DNA from: an uncultured Blastocatellia bacterium
GTDB lineage: Bacteria; Acidobacteriota; Blastocatellia; Pyrinomonadales; Pyrinomonadaceae
Direction of reading: 5' to 3'
DNA: 64,000 bases
Assembly (NCBI GenBank): GCA_946480785.1
Contig: CAMLLD010000001.1
Location: forward strand, 1-64,000
Part shown: one piece after another, positions 35,334 to 44,396 of the stretch
Layout of the letters: every line of letters starts with the position of its first letter
Numbering within the stretch: the first letter of the stretch is position 1
Program-made: the position numbers and the translations under genes
Notes under the pieces: generated by a model
Seen by the model: only the letters and a program-made list of their open reading frames with translations
Databases searched by the model: none
What the model was told of the DNA's origin: nothing

Positions 35334-36932
35334 ATGTTTGACGTTTCTAAGAACCGCGCGACAGATCAAGAGCGGGCTATTCTCCGAAAACTGCGGGTCT
35401 GGATTGCGGCGCTCGCCGTCGCCTGTTTAGTCGCCGGCATCGGCATCGGCGCGATGCTCTCCGGCCACACAATCGTCGCGCAAAACGAGGCGCAAATCGC
35501 ACGCGCGCCTGAAGCGCTGTCGGCGTCGTTCGCCGAAATCGCGCGCCGCGTCGAACCGGCGGTCGTAAACATCGAGACCACGCAAGCGACGCCCGAGATC
35601 AGCGATAAAGACGAAGACAAGGACGATTCGTCAACGAACAATCCGCTGCTCGACATGTTTCGCCGCCAGCGACGCTCGCCTACGCGCGGCGTCGGCAGCG
35701 GTTTCATCGTCAACCCGAAGGGCTACATTCTGACGAACTACCACGTCATTGAAGACGCCGCCCGCATCACCGTCATCCTGCAGTCGAACGAAAAATTCCG
35801 CGGCGAAGTCGTCGGCTTCGATCCGGAAACCGACGTTGCCGTGATCAAGATCGACGCACAGCGAGATCTGCCGACGGTCGCGCTCGGCGATTCAAACGCC
35901 GCGCAGGTCGGCGACTGGGTGCTCGCGATGGGTTCGCCGTTCGGCCTGGACCAAACCGTTACCGCCGGCATCATCTCGAAGAAAGAACGCGAGAGCCCGT
36001 ACTTCAACGTCTTCCAGCGTTTTCTGCAAACTGACGCCGCCATTAACCGCGGCAACAGCGGTGGACCACTCGTCAACATGCGTGGCGAAGTGATCGGCAT
36101 GAATTCCCAGATCGCCACTTCAACCGGCGACTACAACGGCATCGGCTTCGCCCTGCCGTCGAACGAAACTAACTTCGTTTACAAACAACTGGTCGCGCAG
36201 GGCAAAGTGAAGCGCGGTTATCTCGGCATCACACTCGAATCCGTGCACGAAGAGTTTGCGAAGGTTTACGGCCTCTCCGAAGCGAAGGGCGCGATCGTTA
36301 CTTCAGTTACGCAAACCGAGAACGGCCAGCAAACTCCCGCCGCGAAGATCGGCATGCAGGCGAGCGACATCATCGTCGAATTCGAAGGCGCGCCGGTGCT
36401 CAACGCACAGGACCTGATCCAACGCGTCGCCAGCACGCCAGTGGGCCAGCAAGTGACGCTCGCTTTTCTGCGCGACACCAATGGCAAGCTCGACAAACGC
36501 ACGGCGACGGTCGCGCTCGGCGAGCGTCCGCCGTCAACTCTCCGCGATTGGGAAGAACCGACCAAACCGAGTCCGAAATCCAACGACCCGCGCGGCAACT
36601 CGTTGCATCTCGGTGTCACGCTCGCCGAGCTAACGCCGCAACTGCTAACCGAGCGCCGTCTGACCGGCGTGCAGGGTCTCTACGTCAAAGACATCGATCC
36701 AAACGGACTCGTCGCCGAGATTCGCATTCAACCTTCCGGCGCGCCGGCGCTGGCCGAAGGCGACGTTATCAATCGCATCAACCGCGTGACGGTCACGACG
36801 CTCGCGGACTTCCAGCGCGTGCTGAACGGTCTGAAACCCGGCGACCCAATCGTTCTCAACGTAACCAGATTGCAGCGTGACGCGAAAGGCGATCACCTGC
36901 TGCCTTTGATCGTGCAGTTCACCTATCAGTAA
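35334..36932 (+). CDS. HtrA/DegP-family serine protease with two PDZ domains
   Basis: This 532-residue envelope protease is anchored by one N-terminal helix (residues 22-43). The trypsin-like domain has the triad H137 (TNYHVIED), D167 (TDVAVIK) and S242 (GNSGGPLVN). An acidic loop ([10 protein letters not shown], residues 91-100) lies before it. Two PDZ domains follow, about 260-365 and 425-530, joined by a Pro/Ser-rich linker. It should degrade or refold misfolded envelope proteins. The next gene starts two bases after its stop, giving a protease-aldehyde dehydrogenase pair. Confidence 0.94.
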   Translation: MFDVSKNRATDQERAILRKLRVWIAALAVACLVAGIGIGAMLSGHTIVAQNEAQIARAPEALSASFAEIARRVEPAVVNIETTQATPEISDKDEDKDDSSTNNPLLDMFRRQRRSPTRGVGSGFIVNPKGYILTNYHVIEDAARITVILQSNEKFRGEVVGFDPETDVAVIKIDAQRDLPTVALGDSNAAQVGDWVLAMGSPFGLDQTVTAGIISKKERESPYFNVFQRFLQTDAAINRGNSGGPLVNMRGEVIGMNSQIATSTGDYNGIGFALPSNETNFVYKQLVAQGKVKRGYLGITLESVHEEFAKVYGLSEAKGAIVTSVTQTENGQQTPAAKIGMQASDIIVEFEGAPVLNAQDLIQRVASTPVGQQVTLAFLRDTNGKLDKRTATVALGERPPSTLRDWEEPTKPSPKSNDPRGNSLHLGVTLAELTPQLLTERRLTGVQGLYVKDIDPNGLVAEIRIQPSGAPALAEGDVINRINRVTVTTLADFQRVLNGLKPGDPIVLNVTRLQRDAKGDHLLPLIVQFTYQ

Positions 36933-36934
36933 TT

Positions 36935-38515
36935 ATGGCCCAGGCAAAGAAAGCAATCGCGAAGACAAGCGGCAAGAACAACTCGCGCAACGGCGCGAGC
37001 CGTACCGCCGTCAAGACTTATCAGAACTACATCAACGGCGAGTGGGTCGCGAGCCAGTCGGGTGAGATGTTTGAAAATCTCAACCCGGCGGACACGCGCG
37101 ACATCGTCGGCCGTTTTCCACTCTCGACCAGCGACGACGTCAACGACGCGGTCAACGCCGCACAGGGCGCTTTCGATCGCTGGCGCAACACGCCCGCGCC
37201 GAAACGCGCGGAGCTCCTGTTTCGTCTCGGCGAGATCCTGATTCGCGACAAAGAACGCTTCACCGCCGACATGACCCGTGAGATGGGCAAGGTCCTGAAG
37301 GAGGCCGGCGGCGACGTGCAGGAGGCCATAGACTGCACCTACTACACGGCCGGCGAGGGGCGGCGGCTGCACGGCTTCACCACGCCCGCGGAAATGCGCG
37401 ACAAGTTTGCGATGTGCGTGCGCCAACCGGTAGGTCTGTGCGGGCTGATCACGCCATGGAATTTTCCGATGGCGATCCCGTCGTGGAAACTCATTCCCGC
37501 GCTCGTCTGCGGCAACACCGTCGTCATCAAACCGGCGGAAGACACGCCGCTCTCGACTTACAACCTCGTCAAAGCGTGTGAAGAAGCAGGCATTCCGCCG
37601 GGCGTCGTCAATCTCGTCACCGGCTACGGCGAAAGCGTTGGCGCGGCGATGACGAACCACAACGCGCTGCGCTTGATCTCGTTCACCGGCTCAACCGAAA
37701 CCGGACGCATCGTCGCTTCGGCTTGCGCCGAGCGCAACGCGATCTGTTCGCTCGAGATGGGCGGCAAGAACGCGATCATCGTGATGGACGATGCCGACAT
37801 CGATCTCGCGGTCGAAGGCGCGATTTGGGGCGCGTTCGGAACATCGGGCCAACGTTGCACCGCTTCGTCGCGGCTCATCGTGCACAAGAAAGCCTACAAG
37901 CAGTTCGTCGCGAAGCTCGTCGAGCACGCGAAAGCATTGCGCGTCGGCGACGGTTCCGATCCGAAGACTGACGTTGGACCAGTAATCAACAACGATGCGG
38001 TCGAGAAGATCATGAGTTACATCCGCATCGGCCGTAACGACGACGGCGCGAAGCTCGCGTGCGGCGGCAAACGTCTGACGCGCGGAGATTACGCCAACGG
38101 TTATTTCATTGAGCCGACTGTGTTCACCGACGCCACTGCCGACATGCGTATCTCGCAGGAAGAGATCTTTGGACCAGTGACGACCGTGATCCCGACGAAC
38201 TCACTCGAAGAAGCGGTCCAGATCGCGAATGGCGTCCGTTACGGGCTCTCCGCCGCGATCTACACGCGCGACGTGAATCGCGCGTTCCGGGCGATGAACG
38301 AGATGTACACCGGCATCTTCTACGTCAACGCCTCGACGATCGGCGCGGAAGTGCATCTGCCGTTCGGCGGCACCAAAGCCACCGGCAACGGCCATCGCGA
38401 AGCGGGCACGCAGGTGTTGGATATTTTCTCGGAATGGAAGTCGATCTACGTCGACTTCAGCGGCAAGCTCCAGCGCGCGCAGATCGATAACGTCGAGAGC
38501 AGCCACAGCAGTTAA
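36935..38515 (+). CDS. NAD(P)-dependent aldehyde dehydrogenase
   Basis: This 526-residue ALDH-superfamily enzyme has catalytic residues N176 (TPWNFP), E274 (LEMGGKN) and C308 (SGQRCTA), and a GSTETG cofactor loop at about 252-257. About 28 residues of Lys/Ser/Asn-rich tail precede the usual QNYINGEWV start. Sequence style suggests a semialdehyde dehydrogenase (succinate or 2,5-dioxovalerate type), but I cannot fix the substrate. It is probably co-transcribed with the HtrA protease gene. Confidence 0.9.
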   Translation: MAQAKKAIAKTSGKNNSRNGASRTAVKTYQNYINGEWVASQSGEMFENLNPADTRDIVGRFPLSTSDDVNDAVNAAQGAFDRWRNTPAPKRAELLFRLGEILIRDKERFTADMTREMGKVLKEAGGDVQEAIDCTYYTAGEGRRLHGFTTPAEMRDKFAMCVRQPVGLCGLITPWNFPMAIPSWKLIPALVCGNTVVIKPAEDTPLSTYNLVKACEEAGIPPGVVNLVTGYGESVGAAMTNHNALRLISFTGSTETGRIVASACAERNAICSLEMGGKNAIIVMDDADIDLAVEGAIWGAFGTSGQRCTASSRLIVHKKAYKQFVAKLVEHAKALRVGDGSDPKTDVGPVINNDAVEKIMSYIRIGRNDDGAKLACGGKRLTRGDYANGYFIEPTVFTDATADMRISQEEIFGPVTTVIPTNSLEEAVQIANGVRYGLSAAIYTRDVNRAFRAMNEMYTGIFYVNASTIGAEVHLPFGGTKATGNGHREAGTQVLDIFSEWKSIYVDFSGKLQRAQIDNVESSHSS

Positions 38516-38523
38516 TCAAACTG

Positions 38524-38543
38524 ATCTGTGTTTATCTGTGGCT
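38524..38543. repeat. ATCTGTGTTTATCTGTGGCT dispersed repeat
   Basis: The gap between the aldehyde dehydrogenase and the convergent receiver gene contains this unit. It spans the receiver gene's TAA stop (38532-38534), as at 31791-31810 and 26772-26803. Confidence 0.5.
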
Positions 38544-38960
38544 GAGCTCGACGATACGGTTGAGTAAATCTTCGGGGGAGACGGGCTTCGCAAGAAAGAC
38601 GTCGACCTGTTCGCTCTCATTCACCGCGTTGCGCGGATCGAGCGCGCTCAGCAGAATGATCGGCAAGCGCGACAAGTGCTTGCTGCTCCTCATAAACCGG
38701 CACAACTCATAACCGTCCAAGTTCGGCATCACCGCGTCCGTGATCACCACGTCGACGCTGGTGTTGAGCAGAAACTTCATCGCCTCCAAGCCATCCGCCG
38801 CGGAAACGACTTTGTAGCCCGCGCGCTGTAGCACGACTTCGAGGTAGCGCCGCAGCGCCGGGTCGTCTTCGGCCAGCAGCACACACTGGCCGTGTCCCGT
38901 GCCGTTTGCCGGGTGCAGAATCTCGCCTTTTGCGGTTTCCAGTTCTTCGGGTCGGATCAT
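38532..38960 (-). CDS. Receiver-domain response regulator
   Basis: This 142-residue single-domain response regulator has the acidic pocket E31-D32-D33, phospho-acceptor D75 (VITDAVMPNLDGY), switch S105 and K125 (LAKPVSP). It has no output domain and no adjacent kinase. It lies next to the downstream end of the polysaccharide locus but is separated from it by a palindromic repeat, so a regulatory link is only possible. Confidence 0.88.
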   Translation of the reverse strand: MIRPEELETAKGEILHPANGTGHGQCVLLAEDDPALRRYLEVVLQRAGYKVVSAADGLEAMKFLLNTSVDVVITDAVMPNLDGYELCRFMRSSKHLSRLPIILLSALDPRNAVNESEQVDVFLAKPVSPEDLLNRIVELSHR

Positions 38961-39076
38961 GCTGAAGCTTCGGACTTCGAGGGCCGCGTGAGGGCTCTGA
39001 AGGTCGGGCCGAGCCGGGGTGGCTCGCCTTGCCAGAGTAGACCGGCGAGCGCGTGCTTGTCAACGTTGATCACATT

Positions 39077-39154
39077 TGGAGTGCGGCGACTTGTCGGCGC
39101 TTTAGCCGAGGCCGCACTATCGAGACCAAAGCGGCGACAAGTCGCCGCACTCCA
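39077..39154. repeat. REP-like palindromic repeat, longer diverged copy D
   Basis: This 78 bp relative of the 58 bp repeat has perfect outer arms (TGGAGTGCGGCGACTTGTCG with its reverse complement CGACAAGTCGCCGCACTCCA) and a longer central loop. It lies between the receiver gene and the stop of asnB at 39166. Confidence 0.85.
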
Positions 39155-39165
39155 AAGAGAGGCGC

Positions 39166-41085
39166 TCAGATCCCGAAGTGGTTGGCCCATAATTCGAGGC
39201 CGAGAAGCTGAAAAACCTGGAGATTGAAGTCTTCGCGGCCGGAGAAGTTGGCGTCGATGACCCTTTTTACCTCATTCGGCTTGAAGAGGCCCCGCCGCTT
39301 TACGGCTGTTTCGGACAGCAGGTCATTGACGAGCGGACGCAGCGGACCGCGCAGCCACGAGCGAATCGGCGCTCCGAACCCGGCCTTCTTCCGCCACACG
39401 ACTTCGCGCGGGAGGACGTTTTCGAGCGCGCGTTTCAGGATGTACTTGCGCGTGAGGCCACGCAGTTTTAGACGCGGCGGCATGCGTCCGGCCATCTCGA
39501 TCATCTCGCGATTGAGAAACGGCACGCGCACTTCGAGGTTCGCGGCCATCGACGTTTTGTCGGTCGTCATGAGATTGAGACACGGCAGAAAAGTTTTCAG
39601 ATCGACGTAGAGGAGACGATTCAAAGGCGCGGCGGTCGCGACACGCGCGAAGTAACGGCGATGCGCGGCGTAAGCGTCGTAGTCGCGCGTGCGCTCGCGC
39701 CACTCGTCGGTGTAAAGGCGTTGCTTCATCTCGTCAGTGAAGTAAGTGCCGTAGCCGAGATAGCGCTCTTCGAAATCCATTGCCGCGCTGCGCGCAAACT
39801 TCTTCGCGTTGCGCAACGGCGCGGTGAGTCGTCCCGGCATACCGCCCGGCAACACGCCGGCGACCGCGCTCATCAACGGACGCCGCAACAAGTTCGGCAC
39901 CGGATCGAACGCGGCCGCGAGCTTCATCGCCATCTGCCGCGGATAACCCGCGAACACTTCGTCGCCGCCCATGCCCGAGAGCATAACCGTCAACGTTTCT
40001 CGCGCCGCGCGTGAGATGAGATAACTCGGAATCGCCATGTCGATCGGCGGCTCTTCCATGTGTTGGACCAGCTTCGGCAAGAGCTCCGCGACTGACGGTT
40101 GCAAAAGGATCTCGTGATAGTCCGTTTGCAACTGTTCATTGACGCGCCGCGCCCAACGCACGTCGTCGGGGATGATGTCGTAACGAAGATCTTCGCTGGT
40201 GATGCCGGCGGTGTAGGTGCTGATCGTGTGGCCGTCGCTGTGGCGGTCCATCATCGCAACGATGCCCGACGAATCTATGCCGCCCGAGAGAAACGATCCC
40301 AGCGGCACGTCAGAAACCATCTCCATCTTCACGACGCGATCGAGTGTTTCCAGCACGCGCTCCTGCCACCAATCATCGCTTCGATGCTCGTCGATCTGTT
40401 CGAAAGAAGCGTCCCACCACTGGGCCACCCTTATATCCCCGCCCTTGTACTGCAGGTAGTGACCCGGGGGAACTGTCTTCACTCCTTCGAACAGCGTGTT
40501 TGGATCCGGCGCCCAGAGAAAGGTGAGAAACTGATGCAACGCTTCGGGATTTATCCGCGGCGCGATCAGCTTCGACGCGAGTATCGCTTTTATCTCTGAC
40601 GCGAAGACAAACGCGTCGCGAGTCTTCGTGTAGTAAAGCGGCTTGATCCCGACGTGATCGCGAACGAGCGTGAGAGTTCGCTCGCGGTTGTCCCAAACTG
40701 TAAACGCAAACATGCCATTGAGACGGCTGAGACTTTCCCAACCCCACTCGGCAATCGCCGTGAGCAACACTTCGGCGTCGCAGTCGGTTTTGAACTGGTG
40801 TCCGAGCGGGCGCAGCTCCTCGCGCAGCTCGCGATAGTTGTAGATTTCGCCGTTGAAGGTGAGAACGAAACGGCCGTCGGGCGAGAGCATCGGCTCGTGG
40901 CCCGCGGGCGTTGGATCGATGATGGCGAGACGGCGATGACCCAGGCACGCCGCGTTTCCCGAGTCGTCGATTAGGTCAGAAACCCAGACGCCCTCATCGT
41001 CGCGGCCGCGATGCTCGATGCTGTCGAGCATGGGCACAATCAGTGTCTGCGGATTGCGGCTTACGATTCCAGCGATACCACACAT
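39166..41085 (-). CDS. asnB: Glutamine-dependent asparagine synthase-like amidotransferase (copy 1)
   Basis: This 639-residue protein has an Ntn glutaminase domain with the catalytic C2 (MCGIAG) and HRGRDDEG, then an ATP-pyrophosphatase synthetase domain with SGGIDSS at 267-273. Proteins of this type are frequent in exopolysaccharide loci, where some amidate uronic acids instead of making asparagine. Its position at the end of the locus and the presence of a second copy at 53.8-55.7 kb favour a sugar-modifying role. Its start overlaps the stop of the fusion dehydrogenase by 25 bases. Confidence 0.9.
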   Translation of the reverse strand: MCGIAGIVSRNPQTLIVPMLDSIEHRGRDDEGVWVSDLIDDSGNAACLGHRRLAIIDPTPAGHEPMLSPDGRFVLTFNGEIYNYRELREELRPLGHQFKTDCDAEVLLTAIAEWGWESLSRLNGMFAFTVWDNRERTLTLVRDHVGIKPLYYTKTRDAFVFASEIKAILASKLIAPRINPEALHQFLTFLWAPDPNTLFEGVKTVPPGHYLQYKGGDIRVAQWWDASFEQIDEHRSDDWWQERVLETLDRVVKMEMVSDVPLGSFLSGGIDSSGIVAMMDRHSDGHTISTYTAGITSEDLRYDIIPDDVRWARRVNEQLQTDYHEILLQPSVAELLPKLVQHMEEPPIDMAIPSYLISRAARETLTVMLSGMGGDEVFAGYPRQMAMKLAAAFDPVPNLLRRPLMSAVAGVLPGGMPGRLTAPLRNAKKFARSAAMDFEERYLGYGTYFTDEMKQRLYTDEWRERTRDYDAYAAHRRYFARVATAAPLNRLLYVDLKTFLPCLNLMTTDKTSMAANLEVRVPFLNREMIEMAGRMPPRLKLRGLTRKYILKRALENVLPREVVWRKKAGFGAPIRSWLRGPLRPLVNDLLSETAVKRRGLFKPNEVKRVIDANFSGREDFNLQVFQLLGLELWANHFGI

Positions 41086-43181
41086 TTGGATCGAAGCGAG
41101 TCGAGGATACGAAAGGTTGTTCGAGTGGTTGCAGCGAGTTCGCTCAAAGTGATCGGCGCCGGTTGGCCGTTAACGATGCCCGCGCAGATCTGTTTGACCA
41201 TCGCCGGCTGCCCTTTGTCTTGCGTTTTGCCGGTTCGAAAATCATCGATCACAAAAATTTTTCCCGCACCAAAGATCTCCACACGCTCTTTGGGCAACGA
41301 CTTGTCGCCCTCGCTGAGATACGCAATCGCACCGTTTGAACCGTCTGCGAAGCGCAGCGTGATGAACACCGAGTCGACGTCAACGATCTTCGGCGATTTC
41401 GCACTCACCGACTCCGCAAAGACCGACACCGGCGGCGCGCCCGTTAAGAACTGCATCAGATCGACGAAGTGACAAACCTCACCGACGATGCGTCCGCCGC
41501 CTTCGTGGCTGTCCTGCGTCCAGTGTTCTTTCGGAATGTGACCCGCGTTCACGCGATAGAGAATCGACAGCGGCGTCTCGCGTTTCGCGAAGTGGTTCTT
41601 TGCTTGTTGCGCTAACGGTGAGAAGCGGCGGTTGAAACCGACGAACAAACGGCCGCTCGAAGCAGCGGCTGCTTCGAGCACCGCATCGAGCTGGTCGTCG
41701 TTAAGCGCGAGCGGCTTCTCGACAAAGACGTTCTTGTTTCGTTCGAGCGCTTCGCGTGCGAGCTGGGCGTGGAGATCGTGTCGTGTGCCGACAAGGACGA
41801 GATTTACATTTGTGTCGTCCAACACTTGTTCGGCGCTGGACACAGCCTCTGCAAATCCAAATCTTTTTCCGACGTCGTGCGCCGACACGCCTGACGCGGT
41901 GGCAATCGAGCGAAACTCGACGCCTTCGGTTTTGAAGTGCGGCAGCAGCATCGCGGGCACGTAACCACCCGCGCCGATCACGCCCAGCACGATCCTGCTT
42001 TCAGCGCGGCGCGGTTTAGGCGCCGCATTGAGCGAAACACGCGTCTTGAGCTCGGCGTTAGGATCGTAGTTGAGTAGCACGCCTAAATACGATTCGCTCC
42101 CATCACCGGAAATCAACTGGTAAGCACGTTCCGCTTCTTCGATGCGGTAGCGGTGCGTCGTCAAACGATCGACGTTGACGCGCCTATCGCCGACGAGTTC
42201 GAGAAAGCTCTCGATGTTTCGGTGTTCTGTCCAGCGCACGTAGCCGATCGGATAATCATGCCCGCGCTCTTCGTAGTCGGGATCGTAGCGCCCTGGTCCA
42301 TACGACATTGAAATGATCAGCTTCAGCTCGCGACTGAAGAATGGCGCGCGCGGAATGTCGAGGCCCGTCATGCCGACGACGATCACGCGTCCTTTCAAAC
42401 GCGAGATCTTCGCGGCGAGCTCGACCGGTTGGTTGGAGTCAGTGGCCGCGGTGATCAGCACGGCATCCGCGCCGCGGCCCCGCGTCCACCCGGAAATCTG
42501 CCTCTCAGTTGCCTCATCTGAAACAGCCGCGCCGTCCGCGCCCAACTCCAGCGCGAGTGAGACCCGAGCCGGGTCGAGGTCGAGCCCAAAGACACGACAA
42601 CCGTTGGCTTTCAAGAGTTGCACCGTGAGTTGGCCCACGAGGCCCAGCCCGATCACGACGACTGACTCACCGAGCGTCGGCTCCGCGAGTCGTACGCCTT
42701 GTAACGCGATCGCGCCCAGCGTTCCGTACGCGCCCTGTTCGAAACTCACCTGCTCCGGCAAGTGCACGCAAAGATTTTTCGGCACTGAAAGCACTTCAGC
42801 GTGCGACGCGAACCCCACGCCTGCACACGCCACACGATCGCCGATCTGAAACTCACTCACATCTTCGCCTACTGCACTCACAATGCCCGCCGCACTGTAG
42901 CCGAGCGCCTGCGACGCCGCCATCTTGTCGCGCACCGCAGTGAACGTATTCAACAAACCCTCGCTCTTCACCTTCGCCACAACCTGCTTGACGAGATCGG
43001 GCCGTTCGCGTGCCTCCTGGACCAACCCCTTACTAACCAGTTCAACCGCCGCCCTCTCCGTCCCCGCGCTAATCAACGACGCCACCGTGCGCACCAACAC
43101 CCTCCCGCGCTGCAACGCCGGCGCCGGCACCTCACCAACAAACGGCCGTCCAGTCTTTCTGTTCTGCAAAACCTGCTTCAT
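41061..43181 (-). CDS. Bi-domain oxidoreductase: MDR dehydrogenase fused to Gfo/Idh/MocA
   Basis: This protein has about 706 residues. Residues 1-375 are an MDR alcohol dehydrogenase-like domain (SAGTERAAV, Rossmann VVIGLGLVGQL). From about 395 a Gfo/Idh/MocA domain begins (VLGVIGAGGYVPAML, EKPLAL). Such fusions are typical of polysaccharide loci and probably oxidise or reduce a nucleotide-sugar intermediate. The MDR half lacks the usual zinc cysteines. The ATG at 43181 overlaps the stop of the preceding transferase (ATGA). The frame is open to 43244, but the MKQVLQNRKTG start fits the family. Confidence 0.87.
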   Translation of the reverse strand: MKQVLQNRKTGRPFVGEVPAPALQRGRVLVRTVASLISAGTERAAVELVSKGLVQEARERPDLVKQVVAKVKSEGLLNTFTAVRDKMAASQALGYSAAGIVSAVGEDVSEFQIGDRVACAGVGFASHAEVLSVPKNLCVHLPEQVSFEQGAYGTLGAIALQGVRLAEPTLGESVVVIGLGLVGQLTVQLLKANGCRVFGLDLDPARVSLALELGADGAAVSDEATERQISGWTRGRGADAVLITAATDSNQPVELAAKISRLKGRVIVVGMTGLDIPRAPFFSRELKLIISMSYGPGRYDPDYEERGHDYPIGYVRWTEHRNIESFLELVGDRRVNVDRLTTHRYRIEEAERAYQLISGDGSESYLGVLLNYDPNAELKTRVSLNAAPKPRRAESRIVLGVIGAGGYVPAMLLPHFKTEGVEFRSIATASGVSAHDVGKRFGFAEAVSSAEQVLDDTNVNLVLVGTRHDLHAQLAREALERNKNVFVEKPLALNDDQLDAVLEAAAASSGRLFVGFNRRFSPLAQQAKNHFAKRETPLSILYRVNAGHIPKEHWTQDSHEGGGRIVGEVCHFVDLMQFLTGAPPVSVFAESVSAKSPKIVDVDSVFITLRFADGSNGAIAYLSEGDKSLPKERVEIFGAGKIFVIDDFRTGKTQDKGQPAMVKQICAGIVNGQPAPITLSELAATTRTTFRILDSLRSKCVVSLES

Positions 43182-44362
43182 TTGGATTTTGCGTCTAACA
43201 CTTGCCGGATCAATCCACCTACATACTCTGCGCGCGCATCCCACGTCCCCGAAGCAACAGCACTCTGCCGTTTCTCTTTCGCTTCAGGATCATCCTCACT
43301 CAACGCCTCCTCAACCAACCGAAAAAACTCATCACGCGAGCGCGCAATGCGTAACACATCATTCATCGACTCATACTCCGGTAGCGGCGCAATCACCACC
43401 GGCTTTCCCGTCGCGAGATACTCACGCACCTTGATCGCCGACCCGTAACTCGTAAAAGACTGCTCAGTTTCCCACGGCAACACGCAAACGTCGAATCCCG
43501 CCGCATACCGCGGCAACTCAGCATAAGGCACCGGCGGCAGAAAATGCGTGTTCGGCAAATCTTCGATCTCGAGACCACGCGACTTGTTGCCGATGAAGAT
43601 CCACTGCCACTCCGGCCGCTCACGCGCCGCGCGCTTGATCAACTCCTGATCGACGAGCCACGGCTCGATCGCGCCAAAGTATCCGAGCCGCGGCCGCGGA
43701 ATCTTAGCAACTTCAGGCGCGACTGCCACCGCACCGTCGCCGACGCGCCGCCAGTGATCGTAATCGACTCCCTGTTCGAGCAAATAAGATCGCTCGCAGC
43801 CGCGCGTCGCTTCGTTGAAGAGTTTGCGGCCGGAGTAAAAGATGAGATCCGCGGCGTCGATCGCGTGTTCGTGCAGGCGACGAATCAACGCCGGATCGGT
43901 CGCATGGTCCATCGTGTTTGCATCATACTTATCGGAGACCTGATAGACCACTGCGGCTTCGTCGAGCGTGCCGATCATCTCCGCCGCGGTGGGAATCGCG
44001 ATCCAGAGAATGGGCTTAGTTAGTCCGCGGCTGCGTGCGAGCTTGCCGATCTGTGCGCTGAGCAAACGCCGATTCACTTTGCGCGCGGCTGCAGTGCCGA
44101 AGAACGGCAGCGCCGCGGGCGAAACGACCGTGATGCCTTCTTCGGTCTCGCGCGCGAGTTTCGAATAGCTGCCGAGTTTGCGCTTGATGCGCGGCAACAG
44201 ATCTTTGTGAGCGAGACCGGGCAGGCCCATCGAGATCGAATTGACGAATATGACCTTGTTGCCGTCGCGCGCGAACTTGCGCATGAGGTGCGCTTTGGAG
44301 TGCGGATGATGATACCACCAGTCTTCGCCGCCAAAGCAGATTATCGATCTGTTGCGCAACAT
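43178..44362 (-). CDS. GT-B glycosyltransferase of the polysaccharide locus
   Basis: This protein of about 394 residues has a GT-B fold: an N-terminal half with IICFGGEDWWYHHPHSKAHLM and a C-terminal half with PRLGYFGAIEPWLVDQELI and YGSAIKVREYLATGKPVVI, the donor-binding region. It resembles TuaH-like and GT4-like transferases; donor and acceptor are unknown. The ATG at 44362 (MLRNRSIICFGG) is chosen because family members start shortly before this strand; 44383 and 44431 are alternatives. It diverges from the GT-C gene at 44397, so a promoter should lie between them. Confidence 0.82.
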   Translation of the reverse strand: MLRNRSIICFGGEDWWYHHPHSKAHLMRKFARDGNKVIFVNSISMGLPGLAHKDLLPRIKRKLGSYSKLARETEEGITVVSPAALPFFGTAAARKVNRRLLSAQIGKLARSRGLTKPILWIAIPTAAEMIGTLDEAAVVYQVSDKYDANTMDHATDPALIRRLHEHAIDAADLIFYSGRKLFNEATRGCERSYLLEQGVDYDHWRRVGDGAVAVAPEVAKIPRPRLGYFGAIEPWLVDQELIKRAARERPEWQWIFIGNKSRGLEIEDLPNTHFLPPVPYAELPRYAAGFDVCVLPWETEQSFTSYGSAIKVREYLATGKPVVIAPLPEYESMNDVLRIARSRDEFFRLVEEALSEDDPEAKEKRQSAVASGTWDARAEYVGGLIRQVLDAKSK

Positions 44363-44396
44363 GCTTCGGTGCGCATGATACATTAGAGCGCGTCTT

